From the NCBI RefSeq assembly GCF_005862305.2, contig NZ_CP054021.1, forward strand, positions 3,761,501 to 3,825,500: a stretch of DNA of 64,000 nt, in the 5' to 3' direction. This document shows positions 54,151-63,781 of the stretch, one piece after another. Both the position numbers and the translations under genes were made by a program. The stretch's first letter is position 1; each line of letters starts with the position of its first letter. Origin of the DNA: Rhizobium indicum (GTDB lineage: Bacteria; Pseudomonadota; Alphaproteobacteria; Rhizobiales; Rhizobiaceae). Below the pieces are notes generated by a model. The model worked only from the letters and a program-made list of their open reading frames with translations, was not told where the DNA came from and ran no database searches.

Positions 54151-56718
54151 TTACCCTCTCTTCGGGAGCGGCACCCGGGCAAGAATATCCGTCACGCCTT
54201 CCATCGTATAAGGCTTCTGCAGCACGGGCGCGTCCGAGTGGCTGTTTGCCTGGGCGATGCCCTCCCCATAGCCCGTGGCAAAAACGAAGGGCACGCCGTC
54301 GGCTGCCAGCCGGTCGGCAATCCCGAAACTCGTCTCATCGCCAAGATTGACATCGAGAAGCGCCAGATCGAAGGACTGGCCAGCCAGAATTTCCATCGCC
54401 TCAGTGACACTTGGCGCCGTTGCCACCTCGGCGCCCAGACGGCGCAGGATGTCCTCGCCATCCATGGCGATGATCAGGTTGTTTTCCACCAGCAGCACGT
54501 TCAGGCCGGAGAGTGGCTGATCGTCGGCAATCGTCTTGCGACCGGCCGCTCCGACCGGAGCCGGCTTTGACGGTTCGCTCGTCGGGCCGACGACATGTCG
54601 CGCCGGAATACAGAAATCGGCCTCGAGCCCATCCTTGACGTAGCGGACCTCGGCTTTGCCGCCGAGGTCATACGGGATAGAGCGGCGGATGATCGTCGAA
54701 CCGAAGCCATGGCGTTTGGGTTCGACGACGGGTGGACCATCCTTTTCGCGCCAGCCAATGCGCAGATTGCCCTCGTCGTCGCGATGCCAGCCGAGTTGAA
54801 CGGTGCCACTGCCGGTGCCGGAAAGGCTGCCATATTTGGCGCTGTTGGTCATCAGCTCATGGAAAACAAGGGCGGCGGTGGAAAAGGCCTGCGGTTCCAG
54901 CAGCACGTCCTCGCCGCTCATCTGGATGCGTTGCGCATTTTTCCCGAGATAGGCGGCTGTCTCTGCCAGTAGCAATTGCCGGAGCGAAGCGGGCGCCCAG
55001 TGATCGCGGGTGATCTGGTCATGGGCGCGGGCGAGCGACTGAATGCGGCCCTCGAGCTGGCGGATGTAGTCGCCAAAGCCGACCGACGTTGCCTGTGACT
55101 GCCGGATAATGCCGGTGATCAGGCTCAATATGTTGCGGACGCGGTGGTTCAGCTCGGCGATCAGCAGTTCCTGGCGCTCGTTGGCCGTCTGGCGGGCCAT
55201 GCTGACCTCGTCGGTGAGACGCAATACCACTTCGATCAATGTGACACGGATCGTTTCGGCGACACGGCGCTCGGCTTCCGTGAAGGGCAGCGAGCGGCCG
55301 CGCACCAGTTCCGACCAGGCCTCGAAACTCTTGCGCGGCGTCAGCCGCGGGCCGTTCGGGCCATACTCCACCGGCTTGTGCGGGTCGCCGCCCCAGCGGA
55401 CGGTGCGCACCAATTCTTGACGGAAAAGCACGACATAATCGCGCGGCGAACGCGAGATCGGGATGGCGAGCATGCCTGCCACCGCATCGTCGACCTCAAG
55501 ATCCGGATAGGCTTCCGCGAGCCGGTCCACGGCATAGATGCGGCCGGCGGCGTTGCGGTTGAGGTGGCGGACGAGGGCTGCGAAGCCTCGCTCATTCGGC
55601 CCGATGCCGGCAAGGGCCAAGCGGCCGTTGATCCACACGCCGATCCCGTCGGCAGGAATGGCGTCGGCGAGCGCCTCGATCAGCCAGGCCGGATCGTCGA
55701 GCAGGCTCGCATTGTCTGCGACGGAGGTGAGAAGCCGGTCGGCAATGCGACGCGCCTTTGTCTCGTAGTCGAGAGCCAGTCGCCGTTCGCGGCTTTCAAG
55801 GCGCGACGCAAACATCTGACCGAAGAGTTCGGCAGTCGAGCGGCTTTGGGCCGAAGGCAGACGCGGGCCGTAGTGGTGGCAGGCAAACAGGCCCCAGAGC
55901 TTGCCGTCTACGACGATCGAAATGGAGAGCGAAGCGCCAACGCCCATGTTTTTCAGATATTCGATGTGGATCGGCGAGACCGAACGCAATACCGACATGG
56001 AGAGGTCGAGCGGCCGGCCGTGCTCGTCGAGCTGCGGCAGGATCGGGACCGGGACGGCGTCGACATCGGCAATGATGCGGAACAGGTTGCGCAGATAAAG
56101 TGCGCGCGCCTGTACCGGAATGTCGGAAGCCGGATAGTGCAGCCCGAGGAACGAGCCGATGCCGGCCCGGGCGGCTTCCGCCACCACTTCGCCGGAACCG
56201 CCTTCGTCGAAACGATAGACCATGACCCGATCGAAACCGGTGAGCGCCCGCGCTTGTCTTGCACCTTCACGGAAGAAGGCTTCCAATGTTTCCGTGTGGT
56301 CGAGGCGCGACATCATGCTGCGCATTGAGAGCGAGGCGGCGTCGTGCCTGTCTTCCTGGCAGCGCTCGCCTTCGATGATGACCTCACCGCCGTTCAGGTG
56401 CACGGCAAGGTCGAACCTGTTTTGATCGGACGTCAGGGCAATGCCGAAAATGCGCTCGACGACGTCGGAACCACGCAGCGTGGTAAGCTTGTTGCGGATT
56501 GTGTGGAGTGCTTCGGGTGTAATCACAGAGAGAACGGGACGGCCGATCGCGTTGGTCTCTGTCACTCCGAGAAACTCCGCTAGGTTTGCGGAGGCGCGCA
56601 TGACAATCCAGTCTGAGGACACCGCCAACAGAAAGCCGAAGGGCTGAACCGAGCCGAGCTGGTGGATCGGCTCACGGTCGCAATTGGTAAGATCGACGGG
56701 TTCGTGCGTGCCGTTCAT
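54151..56718 (-). CDS. bphP: bacteriophytochrome with HWE kinase and receiver
   Basis: An 855-residue red/far-red photoreceptor. PAS-GAF-PHY core: Cys13 in TNCDREPIHQLGSVQPFG is the biliverdin attachment site; YPASDIPVQAR holds the conserved DIP; SRSPRDYVVLFRQELV and TPRKSFEAW form the PHY tongue. Then an HWE-type kinase with His525 (AELNHRVRNILSLITG) and a C-terminal receiver with Asp789 (LALLDVNLGDE), whose acidic pair is altered to E-N. Translationally coupled to the heme oxygenase gene upstream. Confidence 0.95.
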   Translation of the reverse strand: MNGTHEPVDLTNCDREPIHQLGSVQPFGFLLAVSSDWIVMRASANLAEFLGVTETNAIGRPVLSVITPEALHTIRNKLTTLRGSDVVERIFGIALTSDQNRFDLAVHLNGGEVIIEGERCQEDRHDAASLSMRSMMSRLDHTETLEAFFREGARQARALTGFDRVMVYRFDEGGSGEVVAEAARAGIGSFLGLHYPASDIPVQARALYLRNLFRIIADVDAVPVPILPQLDEHGRPLDLSMSVLRSVSPIHIEYLKNMGVGASLSISIVVDGKLWGLFACHHYGPRLPSAQSRSTAELFGQMFASRLESRERRLALDYETKARRIADRLLTSVADNASLLDDPAWLIEALADAIPADGIGVWINGRLALAGIGPNERGFAALVRHLNRNAAGRIYAVDRLAEAYPDLEVDDAVAGMLAIPISRSPRDYVVLFRQELVRTVRWGGDPHKPVEYGPNGPRLTPRKSFEAWSELVRGRSLPFTEAERRVAETIRVTLIEVVLRLTDEVSMARQTANERQELLIAELNHRVRNILSLITGIIRQSQATSVGFGDYIRQLEGRIQSLARAHDQITRDHWAPASLRQLLLAETAAYLGKNAQRIQMSGEDVLLEPQAFSTAALVFHELMTNSAKYGSLSGTGSGTVQLGWHRDDEGNLRIGWREKDGPPVVEPKRHGFGSTIIRRSIPYDLGGKAEVRYVKDGLEADFCIPARHVVGPTSEPSKPAPVGAAGRKTIADDQPLSGLNVLLVENNLIIAMDGEDILRRLGAEVATAPSVTEAMEILAGQSFDLALLDVNLGDETSFGIADRLAADGVPFVFATGYGEGIAQANSHSDAPVLQKPYTMEGVTDILARVPLPKRG

Positions 56719-57251
56719 GGGACGGCTTCCAGTTCGGCTTGCCCGGCTTTGAGGAAGAGATCGAAAACATCGCGGGCTGCGGCGACAGCCGCATCGGGAT
56801 CCTCCACCATGGTCGCGTCAAGACGATCCATGAAGAGCCGCATGGCGCCCTTCAGGCCTTGCAGGCTCAGATAGCTGTTGGGCAAGTGGTCGGGCACGGC
56901 CTTGGCGAGCAGCAGGCCGCCGAGTTTGGAGCCTTCGAGGACATAGGCGGCACCCCAGATCGCTGCTTCGCTGAGCAATGCCGGTTGCGGAAGCAATACC
57001 GGCAATCGATCATCGAGTTCCCGGATGTCGGCAGCCAATAGATGCGCGCGCCTTCGGTCCGGCCAATCCGGCAGCAAACGGCCGATTCCTCCATTCTCTA
57101 GCGCATATTCGACTGATGGTACGACCCGGGCATGCGCGCGCAAGAAAGCCCTATAATCCTGGATGCGTGAGAGGTTGAAACTGCCGAAGAGGGTGTCGAC
57201 CGCGGCGTGGCAATCTGCAGTTTGTGCGCGGAGGGCGCTGCGAAGTGACAT
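56715..57251 (-). CDS. bphO: biliverdin-forming heme oxygenase BphO
   Basis: A 178-residue helical protein with the likely heme ligand His in RAQTADCHAAVDTLFG and the distal helix IWGAAYVLEGSKLGGLLLAKAV. It makes biliverdin, the chromophore of the phytochrome encoded directly downstream. The start at 57251 fits the family; its stop overlaps the bphP start (ATGA). Confidence 0.9.
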   Translation of the reverse strand: MSLRSALRAQTADCHAAVDTLFGSFNLSRIQDYRAFLRAHARVVPSVEYALENGGIGRLLPDWPDRRRAHLLAADIRELDDRLPVLLPQPALLSEAAIWGAAYVLEGSKLGGLLLAKAVPDHLPNSYLSLQGLKGAMRLFMDRLDATMVEDPDAAVAAARDVFDLFLKAGQAELEAVP

Positions 57252-57389
57252 GCTGACGTTTTTCCGAGTGATATGGCGGCCGCCCAAAAGAGACGACGAA
57301 CTAGCGGATATACTGCGGCATCGGGTTATTTCCAGAGAAACGCCTAGGAATAACATGGGTTTCTCGTCGCTCGATGCGCGGCGAGCGCT

Positions 57390-58289
57390 TCAGCCCATCA
57401 TTGCCGGCAGTCCGGCGGCGAGCGTATCGATCGCGAGCCGCACCTTCGGCAGCATGACCGGGGAGCGCAGCCAAACGGCATGGGCGTCGAAGACATTGGC
57501 CGGTTCGTGCTTCAGCACCTGAATGAGCCGGCCTGCCAGCACCTCTTCGCGGACCAGCCAGCAGGGCAGCCAGGCAAGACCGCGCCCGGCGACGGCCGCA
57601 TCGGAAATCGAAGCGAGGTCGTCGAGCCGCAGTCGCGCCTTTGGCGGCATCCGCCGCCCGGGATCGGCTGCAGTCGGAAAGATCCAACCCTTGTCATCAT
57701 CGCCCCGCCTGTAGACGATGCCTTCATGCTGCGGGATATCGAACACCGTCTGCGGCGCACCATGTTTTTCCAGATAGGCGGGCGATGCGCAGACTGTCAT
57801 GCGCTGGCGGGCTATCGCCCGGGCCATCAGATCCGGATTGTCCTTCAGCGGTCCGTTGCGGATGACAAGATCGAACCCGTCCTCCAGCAGGTCGACGACA
57901 CGGTCGTTGAAGGAAAGGTCGAGTTCGAGGTCCGGATGTTCATCGAGCAGGCGTGCCAGGATCGGCGCGACGCAGTGGCGGCCGAAAAGCACCGGCATCG
58001 AGATGCGCAGCCGGCCGCGCACGTCACGCCGGCCGGATTCCAGCATGGCTTCCCCGAGGCGAATTTCCTCGACCGCCCGCAGGCAGCGCTCGTAGAAGAA
58101 GCGGCCTTCCTCGGTGAGGCTCTGCATGCGTGTCGTACGGTTGAAGAGGCGCACGCCGAGACGCTGTTCCAGACGTGCGATGGTCTTGCCGACCGCCGAA
58201 CGCGTGAGATGGAGCCGCTCGGCGGCAGCCGAAAAGCCACCTGCCTCGACAGCTTCGACAAAGATCGAGATACCTTTCAGTTGCTCCAT
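57390..58289 (-). CDS. LysR-family transcriptional regulator
   Basis: A 299-residue LysR regulator: HTH ISIFVEAVEAGGFSAAAERLHLTRSAVGKTIARLEQRLGVRLFNRTTR, then a substrate-binding domain with LVIRNGPLKDNPDLMAR. The start at 58289 follows AGAGGAAA. It is divergent from an oxidoreductase gene, with a palindrome between; it most likely regulates that gene and itself. Confidence 0.93.
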   Translation of the reverse strand: MEQLKGISIFVEAVEAGGFSAAAERLHLTRSAVGKTIARLEQRLGVRLFNRTTRMQSLTEEGRFFYERCLRAVEEIRLGEAMLESGRRDVRGRLRISMPVLFGRHCVAPILARLLDEHPDLELDLSFNDRVVDLLEDGFDLVIRNGPLKDNPDLMARAIARQRMTVCASPAYLEKHGAPQTVFDIPQHEGIVYRRGDDDKGWIFPTAADPGRRMPPKARLRLDDLASISDAAVAGRGLAWLPCWLVREEVLAGRLIQVLKHEPANVFDAHAVWLRSPVMLPKVRLAIDTLAAGLPAMMG

Positions 58290-58325
58290 TTGTTTCCTCT
58301 TTGGAACCATTCTGGAGAATTAATA

Positions 58326-58340
58326 TCGCAACTGGTGCGA
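58326..58340. promoter_or_regulatory. candidate LysR operator
   Basis: TCGCA-ACTGG-TGCGA, flanked by ATAT words on both sides, in the 102-nt space between the divergent LysR and oxidoreductase genes. Confidence 0.5.
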
Positions 58341-58391
58341 AATATTCAACGATATGTTTTGTGCTCCCTGCAATGGACAAGGAGCAATACA

Positions 58392-59414
58392 ATGCAGACA
58401 ACACGGCAATGGCAGATCGACGCGGTAGGTCCGGAGCGCCAGCTGACGATCGGCGAGCGGAGGCTCGAACCGGTTTCGGGAAACAGAGTTCTGGTGCGGA
58501 CGGAAGCCGTCTCGCTCAATTTCCGCGATCGGTTGGTGATGGAGAGCGGCATGGGGTTGCCGCTGCAATTTCCTTTCGTGCCGGCTTCCGACATGGCAGG
58601 GGTCGTCGAGTCAGTCGGACCCGATGTCAGCCGTTTCAAGCCGGGAGATCGAGTCATCTCGACCTTTTCGCCCGACTGGATCGACGGACGCGGCTTGGGC
58701 GATGCGCGCACCCCACCTTACAAGACGCGCGGCGGCTTCTATCCCGGTGTCCTCTCCCAATACACCGTGCTGTCCGAGGAATGGTATTCACGCGCGCCTG
58801 ATACGCTCGATGCGGCGCAGGCGAGCACCTTGCCCTGTGCCGGGCTGACTGCCTGGTTCGCACTGATCGAACGCGGCGGCCTGAAAGCCGGCGACAAGGT
58901 GCTGGTGCAAGGCACCGGCGGTGTGGCGCTCTTCGGTCTGCAGATCGCCAAGGCGCATGGCGCGGAGGTGTTCCTCACATCAGGTAGCGCCGAGAAGCTC
59001 GGACGCGCCGTTGCTCTCGGCGCCGATCATGCGATCAACCGCCATGAGGGTGACTGGGTTGAGCAACTCTATCAGTTGACCGGCGGCTATGGCGCCGATC
59101 ACGTGCTTGAGATCGTCGGTGGCCCGCATCTCGGTCAGGCGCTGAAGGCGGTGGCGATCAATGGCCGCATTTCCGTCATCGGCGTGTTCGAGGGGTTCGA
59201 GGTTTCCGGCCCGGCCGGCCCGCTGCTGCTCAAGGCGCCCGTTGTGCAGGGCATTTCCGTCGGCCACCGCCGTGCGCTTGAAGATCTGGTGCGGGCAATC
59301 GACCAGACCGGACTGAAGCCTGTGATCGACAAGCGTTATGCCTTCGGCGAGTTCCCTGAGGCGCTCGATCATCTCTATCGCGGGCCTTTCGGCAAGGTGG
59401 TCGTCGAGTTCTGA
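58392..59414 (+). CDS. zinc-independent MDR-type NAD(P)-dependent alcohol dehydrogenase/quinone oxidoreductase
   Basis: A 340-residue MDR-superfamily protein: GroES-like half with SLNFRDRLVM and FVPASDMAGVVESVG, then Rossmann fold VLVQGTGGVALFGLQIAKAHGAEV and ALGADHAINRHEGDW. It lacks the structural-zinc cysteine cluster and the catalytic Cys-His pair of classical zinc alcohol dehydrogenases. Substrate unknown. ATG 58392; likely controlled by the divergent LysR gene. Confidence 0.87.
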   Translation: MQTTRQWQIDAVGPERQLTIGERRLEPVSGNRVLVRTEAVSLNFRDRLVMESGMGLPLQFPFVPASDMAGVVESVGPDVSRFKPGDRVISTFSPDWIDGRGLGDARTPPYKTRGGFYPGVLSQYTVLSEEWYSRAPDTLDAAQASTLPCAGLTAWFALIERGGLKAGDKVLVQGTGGVALFGLQIAKAHGAEVFLTSGSAEKLGRAVALGADHAINRHEGDWVEQLYQLTGGYGADHVLEIVGGPHLGQALKAVAINGRISVIGVFEGFEVSGPAGPLLLKAPVVQGISVGHRRALEDLVRAIDQTGLKPVIDKRYAFGEFPEALDHLYRGPFGKVVVEF

Positions 59415-59418
59415 TGAT

Positions 59419-59468
59419 CGCGATTCAAAGTGTTGAAGCACCGCGCGTCTAAAAAGACGCGCGGTGCT
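59419..59468. repeat. palindromic repeat, probable bidirectional terminator
   Basis: Perfect 14-bp stem AGCACCGCGCGTCT / AGACGCGCGGTGCT with loop AAAA at 59437-59468, preceded by CGCGATTCAAAG. Same family as the second hairpin in the luxR insertion. It lies between the convergent oxidoreductase and rhodanese genes. Confidence 0.8.
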
Positions 59469-59472
59469 GTCG

Positions 59473-59883
59473 TCAGGCGGCAGTGGAAACGCCCTGCTCG
59501 AAGGAGAAGCCTTCATCGGCCCAACCGGTCATGCCGCCGATCATCAGCTTCACGGACAGGCCGAGACGGGAGAGGCGAAGTGCGGCCTTGTCCGCCCCGT
59601 TGCAATGCGGGCCGGCGCAATAGACGACGAACAGCGTGTCGGAGGGCCAGGCCGACATGCGATGCGCGGTCATCTTGCCATGCGGCAGGTTGAGGGCGCC
59701 AGGAACGCGGGACTGTGCGAAGAGCGTCGGTGAGCGCGCGTCGAGAAGAACGAAATCGACCTTGCCCGACGCAAAGGCGGCGTGAACATCGGAGCAATCG
59801 GTCTCGAAGGCAAGCTTGGCTGCGTAATGGGCAGCGGCGATATCAGCGGCTGCGGCGGGGATTTCTGCGACGGGGCTTGGCAT
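59473..59883 (-). CDS. rhodanese-like sulfurtransferase
   Basis: A 136-residue single rhodanese domain: VDFVLLDARSPTLFAQSRVPGALNLPHGKM and the active-site loop CAGPHCNGADKAALRL with the catalytic cysteine first. It is divergent from an FtrA-like regulator gene; this pairing is common in rhizobia and suggests shared control. Confidence 0.9.
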   Translation of the reverse strand: MPSPVAEIPAAAADIAAAHYAAKLAFETDCSDVHAAFASGKVDFVLLDARSPTLFAQSRVPGALNLPHGKMTAHRMSAWPSDTLFVVYCAGPHCNGADKAALRLSRLGLSVKLMIGGMTGWADEGFSFEQGVSTAA

Positions 59884-59953
59884 TTGCGATTTCCTTTTTT
59901 CTGAAGTTGCCGCCTGGTATCGCCGATGCTAGAGCTGTGCGAAATTGGCCATC

Positions 59954-60955
59954 ATGACCGACAGCGTAAAGATCATGCCAAACTCATCGCCGCAACAGAC
60001 CAAAGGACCGCTGGTCGCCGCACTTGCCTATGACGGGCTCTGCACCTTCGAATTCGGCATCGCCTACGAGGTCTTCGGCCTGCCGCGGCCGGAAATGGGC
60101 GAAGGCTGGTATCGCTTCTCGGTCTGCGGCATCGAACCGGGTCCGCTTCGCGCTGCGGGAGGGCTGACGGTCGCAGTCGACAAGGGACTGGAAGTGCTTG
60201 ACGAAGCGGACCTGATCGTCGTGCCCGGCTGGCGGGCGATCGATGCCGCCGTTCCCGAGCCGCTGGTGTCAGCGCTCAAGGCAGCGCATGAACGCGGCGC
60301 ACGGATCATGTCGCTTTGCTCGGGTGTTGCCGTTCTTGCCGGATCGGGGCTGCTTGCCAACCGCAGGGCGACGACGCATTGGCGCTATGTCGCCTCGATC
60401 GCCGCGCGTTATTCTGATATCGCACTCGATGCCGACGTTCTCTACATGGACGAAGGCAGCCTGCTGACGGCGGCAGGCAGTGCCGCCGGCATCGATCTCT
60501 GCCTTCATGTGGTGCGCGGCGATTTCGGTTCGGAAGCCGCAAACAGCGTGGCAAGACGTCTCGTCGTGCCGCCGCACCGCGAAGGCGGACAGGCGCAGTT
60601 CATTCACGCGCCTGTTCCCGAGGAACGCGAGGGCATCCGCCTGGGGCCGCTGATCGAATGGATGCGCGAACGCCTTTCCGAGGAGCAGCCGATCAGCCTG
60701 CTTGCGAAAAGAGCGGGCATGAGCATGCGCACCTTCCAGCGGCGCTTCGAAGCGACGACGGGCCTCAGCGTCGGCGAATGGCTGCTGAAGGAGCGGCTGC
60801 GGCATGCCCGCGATCTGCTGGAAAAGGAACTTGCGGCTTCGCTCGACGATATCGCCGCCGCCAGCGGCTTTGGAACATTGGCGACGATGCGGCATCATTT
60901 CCGCAGGCGCCTCGGAACGAGCCCGAGTGCCTATCGGAAGTCATTCGGTGATTAG
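59954..60955 (+). CDS. ftrA: GlxA/FtrA-type AraC-family regulator
   Basis: A 333-residue protein: an N-terminal DJ-1/PfpI-like domain (CTFEFGIAYEVFGLPRPEMG, then IMSLCSGVAVLAGSGLL with the nucleophile-elbow cysteine) and a C-terminal AraC HTH (LAKRAGMSMRTFQRRFEATTGLSVGEWLLKERLRHARDLLE ... FGTLATMRHHFRRRLGTSPSAYRKSF). Matches the FtrA subgroup. The start at 59954 has a weak ribosome site; TTG 59945 is an alternative. Confidence 0.85.
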   Translation: MTDSVKIMPNSSPQQTKGPLVAALAYDGLCTFEFGIAYEVFGLPRPEMGEGWYRFSVCGIEPGPLRAAGGLTVAVDKGLEVLDEADLIVVPGWRAIDAAVPEPLVSALKAAHERGARIMSLCSGVAVLAGSGLLANRRATTHWRYVASIAARYSDIALDADVLYMDEGSLLTAAGSAAGIDLCLHVVRGDFGSEAANSVARRLVVPPHREGGQAQFIHAPVPEEREGIRLGPLIEWMRERLSEEQPISLLAKRAGMSMRTFQRRFEATTGLSVGEWLLKERLRHARDLLEKELAASLDDIAAASGFGTLATMRHHFRRRLGTSPSAYRKSFGD

Positions 60956-61030
60956 ACTGACTTGGCACTTCGAACGTTGCCGGCAGGATGCGACGCCGCG
61001 AATTGATCTTCTCCGCGGCGTTGCGAATTC

Positions 61031-62344
61031 TTACTCCGCCGCTTGGCGGGCCATCGGGTTGTTCGGGTGCGTCGTCCAGTTGGCGTAGTTGGGGTCAACG
61101 ACGCGGCCAGTGCGTTTGTCGAGGGTGCCGGCGGGAAGCTGCTCCATGGTGATGCAGTTCTCGACCGGGCAGACGCTGACGCAGAGATTGCAGCCGACGC
61201 ATTCCTCGTCCATCACCTCGAAATGGCGAACGCCATCGACGAAGTTGGTGATCGCCTGGTGCGAGGTGTCCTCGCAGGCGATGTAGCAGCGGCCGCATTT
61301 GATGCAGGCGTCCTGGTCGATCTTCGCCTTGGCGATATAGTTGAGGTTCAGATATTGCCAGTCGGTGACGTTGGGCACGGCGCGGCCGGTGATATCTTCG
61401 AGGCTGCGATGGCCCTTTTCGTCCATCCAGTCGGAGAGGCCAGTGATCATCTCCTGGACGATCTTGAAACCGTAGGTCATCGCCGCCGTGCAGACCTGGA
61501 CGTTGCCGGCGCCGAGCACGAGGAATTCGGCCGCGTCGCGCCAGGTGGTGATGCCGCCGATGCCCGAGATCGGCAGGCCATAGGTTTCAGGATCGCGGGC
61601 GATCTCGGCCACCATGTTGAGCGCGATCGGCTTTACCGCCGGGCCGCAATAACCGCCATGGCTGCCCTTGCCGCCGACCGTCGGGTTGGGGGCGAAGTTG
61701 TCGAGATCGACGGAGACGATCGAATTGATCGTGTTGATCAGCGAGACGGCATCGGTGCCGCCGGCCTTGGCGGCGCGGGCGGGGCGGCGGATATCGCTAA
61801 TGTTGGGCGTCAGCTTGGTGATGACGGGCATGCGGGTGTACTGCTTGCACCAGCGCACGACCATCTCGATATACTCAGGCACCTGGCCGACCGCGGAACC
61901 CATGCCGCGCTCCGACATGCCGTGCGGACAGCCGAAATTAAGCTCGATGCCGTCGGCGCCGGTCTCTTCAACCAACGGCAGGATCGCCTTCCAGGCCTCT
62001 TCCTCGCAGGGCACCATGATCGAGGCGATCAGCGCCCGGTCCGGCCAGTTCATCTTCACCTGCTTCATTTCCCGCAGGTTGGTATAGAGGTCGCGGTCGG
62101 TGATGAGCTCGATGTTGTTCAAACCGAGCAGGCGGCGGTCGGCGCCCCAGATCGCGCCGTAGCGCGGGCCGTTGACGTTGACGACGGGCGGGCCTTCCTC
62201 GCCCAGCGTCTTCCAGACCACGCCGCCCCAGCCGGCCTTGAAGGCGCGCTCGACGTTGTAGGCCTTGTCGGTCGGCGGCGCAGACGCCAGCCAGAACGGG
62301 TTCGGGGATTTGATGCCGACGAAATTATTGCGGAGATCAGCCAT
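61031..62344 (-). CDS. preA: NAD-dependent dihydropyrimidine dehydrogenase subunit PreA
   Basis: A 437-residue flavoprotein: FMN-binding TIM barrel like dihydroorotate dehydrogenase (NPFWLASAPPTDKAYNVERAFKAGWGGVVWKTLG, IELNFGCPHGMSERGMGSAVGQ with the active cysteine), then two 4Fe-4S sites (CIKCGRCYIACEDTSH and CVGCNLCVSVCPVENC). With PreT it reduces uracil and thymine. It follows preT after 15 nt. Confidence 0.95.
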   Translation of the reverse strand: MADLRNNFVGIKSPNPFWLASAPPTDKAYNVERAFKAGWGGVVWKTLGEEGPPVVNVNGPRYGAIWGADRRLLGLNNIELITDRDLYTNLREMKQVKMNWPDRALIASIMVPCEEEAWKAILPLVEETGADGIELNFGCPHGMSERGMGSAVGQVPEYIEMVVRWCKQYTRMPVITKLTPNISDIRRPARAAKAGGTDAVSLINTINSIVSVDLDNFAPNPTVGGKGSHGGYCGPAVKPIALNMVAEIARDPETYGLPISGIGGITTWRDAAEFLVLGAGNVQVCTAAMTYGFKIVQEMITGLSDWMDEKGHRSLEDITGRAVPNVTDWQYLNLNYIAKAKIDQDACIKCGRCYIACEDTSHQAITNFVDGVRHFEVMDEECVGCNLCVSVCPVENCITMEQLPAGTLDKRTGRVVDPNYANWTTHPNNPMARQAAE

Positions 62345-62359
62345 TGTTCATTCTCCCCT

Positions 62360-63721
62360 TCAAGCAACCGCGACAGCCGGAGCGGCTGCTGCGGTGAGGC
62401 CACGATGGATGGATTCAGCCGCGTCGCGCCCGTGGGCGACGGCCGAAACCGTGAGATCGTCTCCGCCGAAGACGCAGTCGCCGCCGGCCCAGACGCCGTC
62501 GAGCGAGGTATGGCCTTCGCCATCGACGGCGATGCGGCCGGATTCCATGCGCAGCGAACCGAGACCAGAGGCGTCAAAGCTCTGACCGATCGCCTTGAAG
62601 ATCTGGTCGGCGGCAATGACACCGGTTTCGCCGGTGCCGACGAGGCGGCCTTCGAGAAGCGTCGTATATTCCACCTCGATAGCGGCGACTTTGCCGTCCT
62701 GCGACAGGATCGATTTCGGCGCCAGCCAGTGCCGGATGATGACGCCCTTGGAGCTTGCCAGATCCTGCTCGAATTCGGAGGCGTTCATCTGTTCCTTGCC
62801 ACGACGGTAACAGATCGTCACCTCCTCGGCGCCGAGCAGCTTTGCCTGCACGGCAGCGTCGATCGCCGTCATGCCGCCGCCAAGGACGACGACGCGGCGG
62901 CCAATGGCGATTTCGCTTTTGTCTTCGGCCTGGCGAAGGGCCGTGATGAAATCGACGGCATCGTCGACGCCCGCAAGGTTTTCGCCCTCGATGCGCAGCG
63001 CGTTGACGCCGGCAAGACCGATACCGAGGAAGACGCCGTCATATTGCGCCTGCAGATCGGAAAGCGAAAAATCGAGGCCGAGACGCTGCCCATGCCGAAC
63101 CTCGATGCCGCCGATCGAGAGGACGTAATCGACTTCCTTCTGGGCGAAGTCGTCGACCGTCTTGTAGGTGGCGATACCGTATTCGTTGAGGCCGCCGGAT
63201 TTTTCCCTGGCATCATAGATGACGACGGAATGGCCGTTCACGGCCAAACGATGGGCGGCAGCAAGGCCGGCCGGGCCTGCGCCGACAACGGCGATGGTCT
63301 TTCCGCTCGGTTCAGCCCTGGCATAGAACTGCCGCCCGGCATGCATGGCGGCATCGGTCGCATAACGCTGCAGGCGGCCGATCTCGACGGGCCGCTCTTC
63401 AGCCGTGTTGCGCACACAGGCCTGTTCGCAGAGTTCTTCGGTGGGACAGACGCGGGCGCACATGCCGCCAAGGATGTTCTGGTCGAAGATCGTCTTTGCC
63501 GAGCCGATCGGATTGCCGGTCGAAATCTGGCGGATGAACAGCGGAATGTCGATCGAGGTGGGACAGGCCGTCATGCATGGCGCGTCATAACAGAAATAAC
63601 AGCGGTCAGCGGCGACCAGCGCCTCGTGATTGTCGAGGCGCGGATGAAGATCGGAAAAATTAGCCTCATACTCGGCGGGCGAAAGCCGGCCGGCATGAAT
63701 CCCGGTTTCCAGTCGTTCCAT
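62360..63721 (-). CDS. preT: NAD-dependent dihydropyrimidine dehydrogenase subunit PreT
   Basis: A 453-residue flavoprotein homologous to the small subunit of glutamate synthase: N-terminal Fe-S cysteines (CYFCYDAPCMTACPTSIDIP, CARVCPTEELCEQACVR), FAD site VVGAGPAGLAAAHRLAVNGHSVVIYDA, NAD site VVVLGGGMTAIDAAVQA and a second FAD block VWAGGDCVFGG. It feeds electrons from NADH to PreA. The start at 63721 follows GAGGGAAC; an open extension to 63907 is non-coding promoter DNA. Confidence 0.95.
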   Translation of the reverse strand: MERLETGIHAGRLSPAEYEANFSDLHPRLDNHEALVAADRCYFCYDAPCMTACPTSIDIPLFIRQISTGNPIGSAKTIFDQNILGGMCARVCPTEELCEQACVRNTAEERPVEIGRLQRYATDAAMHAGRQFYARAEPSGKTIAVVGAGPAGLAAAHRLAVNGHSVVIYDAREKSGGLNEYGIATYKTVDDFAQKEVDYVLSIGGIEVRHGQRLGLDFSLSDLQAQYDGVFLGIGLAGVNALRIEGENLAGVDDAVDFITALRQAEDKSEIAIGRRVVVLGGGMTAIDAAVQAKLLGAEEVTICYRRGKEQMNASEFEQDLASSKGVIIRHWLAPKSILSQDGKVAAIEVEYTTLLEGRLVGTGETGVIAADQIFKAIGQSFDASGLGSLRMESGRIAVDGEGHTSLDGVWAGGDCVFGGDDLTVSAVAHGRDAAESIHRGLTAAAAPAVAVA

Positions 63722-63781
63722 TGAAGTTCCCTCATTATTGGTAAACGGCCTGTGAGGGAAAGCGTAACTCAGGTTTAAAAA

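Noticed and set aside
61043..63724. An 893-codon open frame antisense to preA and preT
   Set aside because: Both sense genes carry complete Fe-S, FMN, FAD and NAD motifs; the antisense product has no domain and is a GC artefact.
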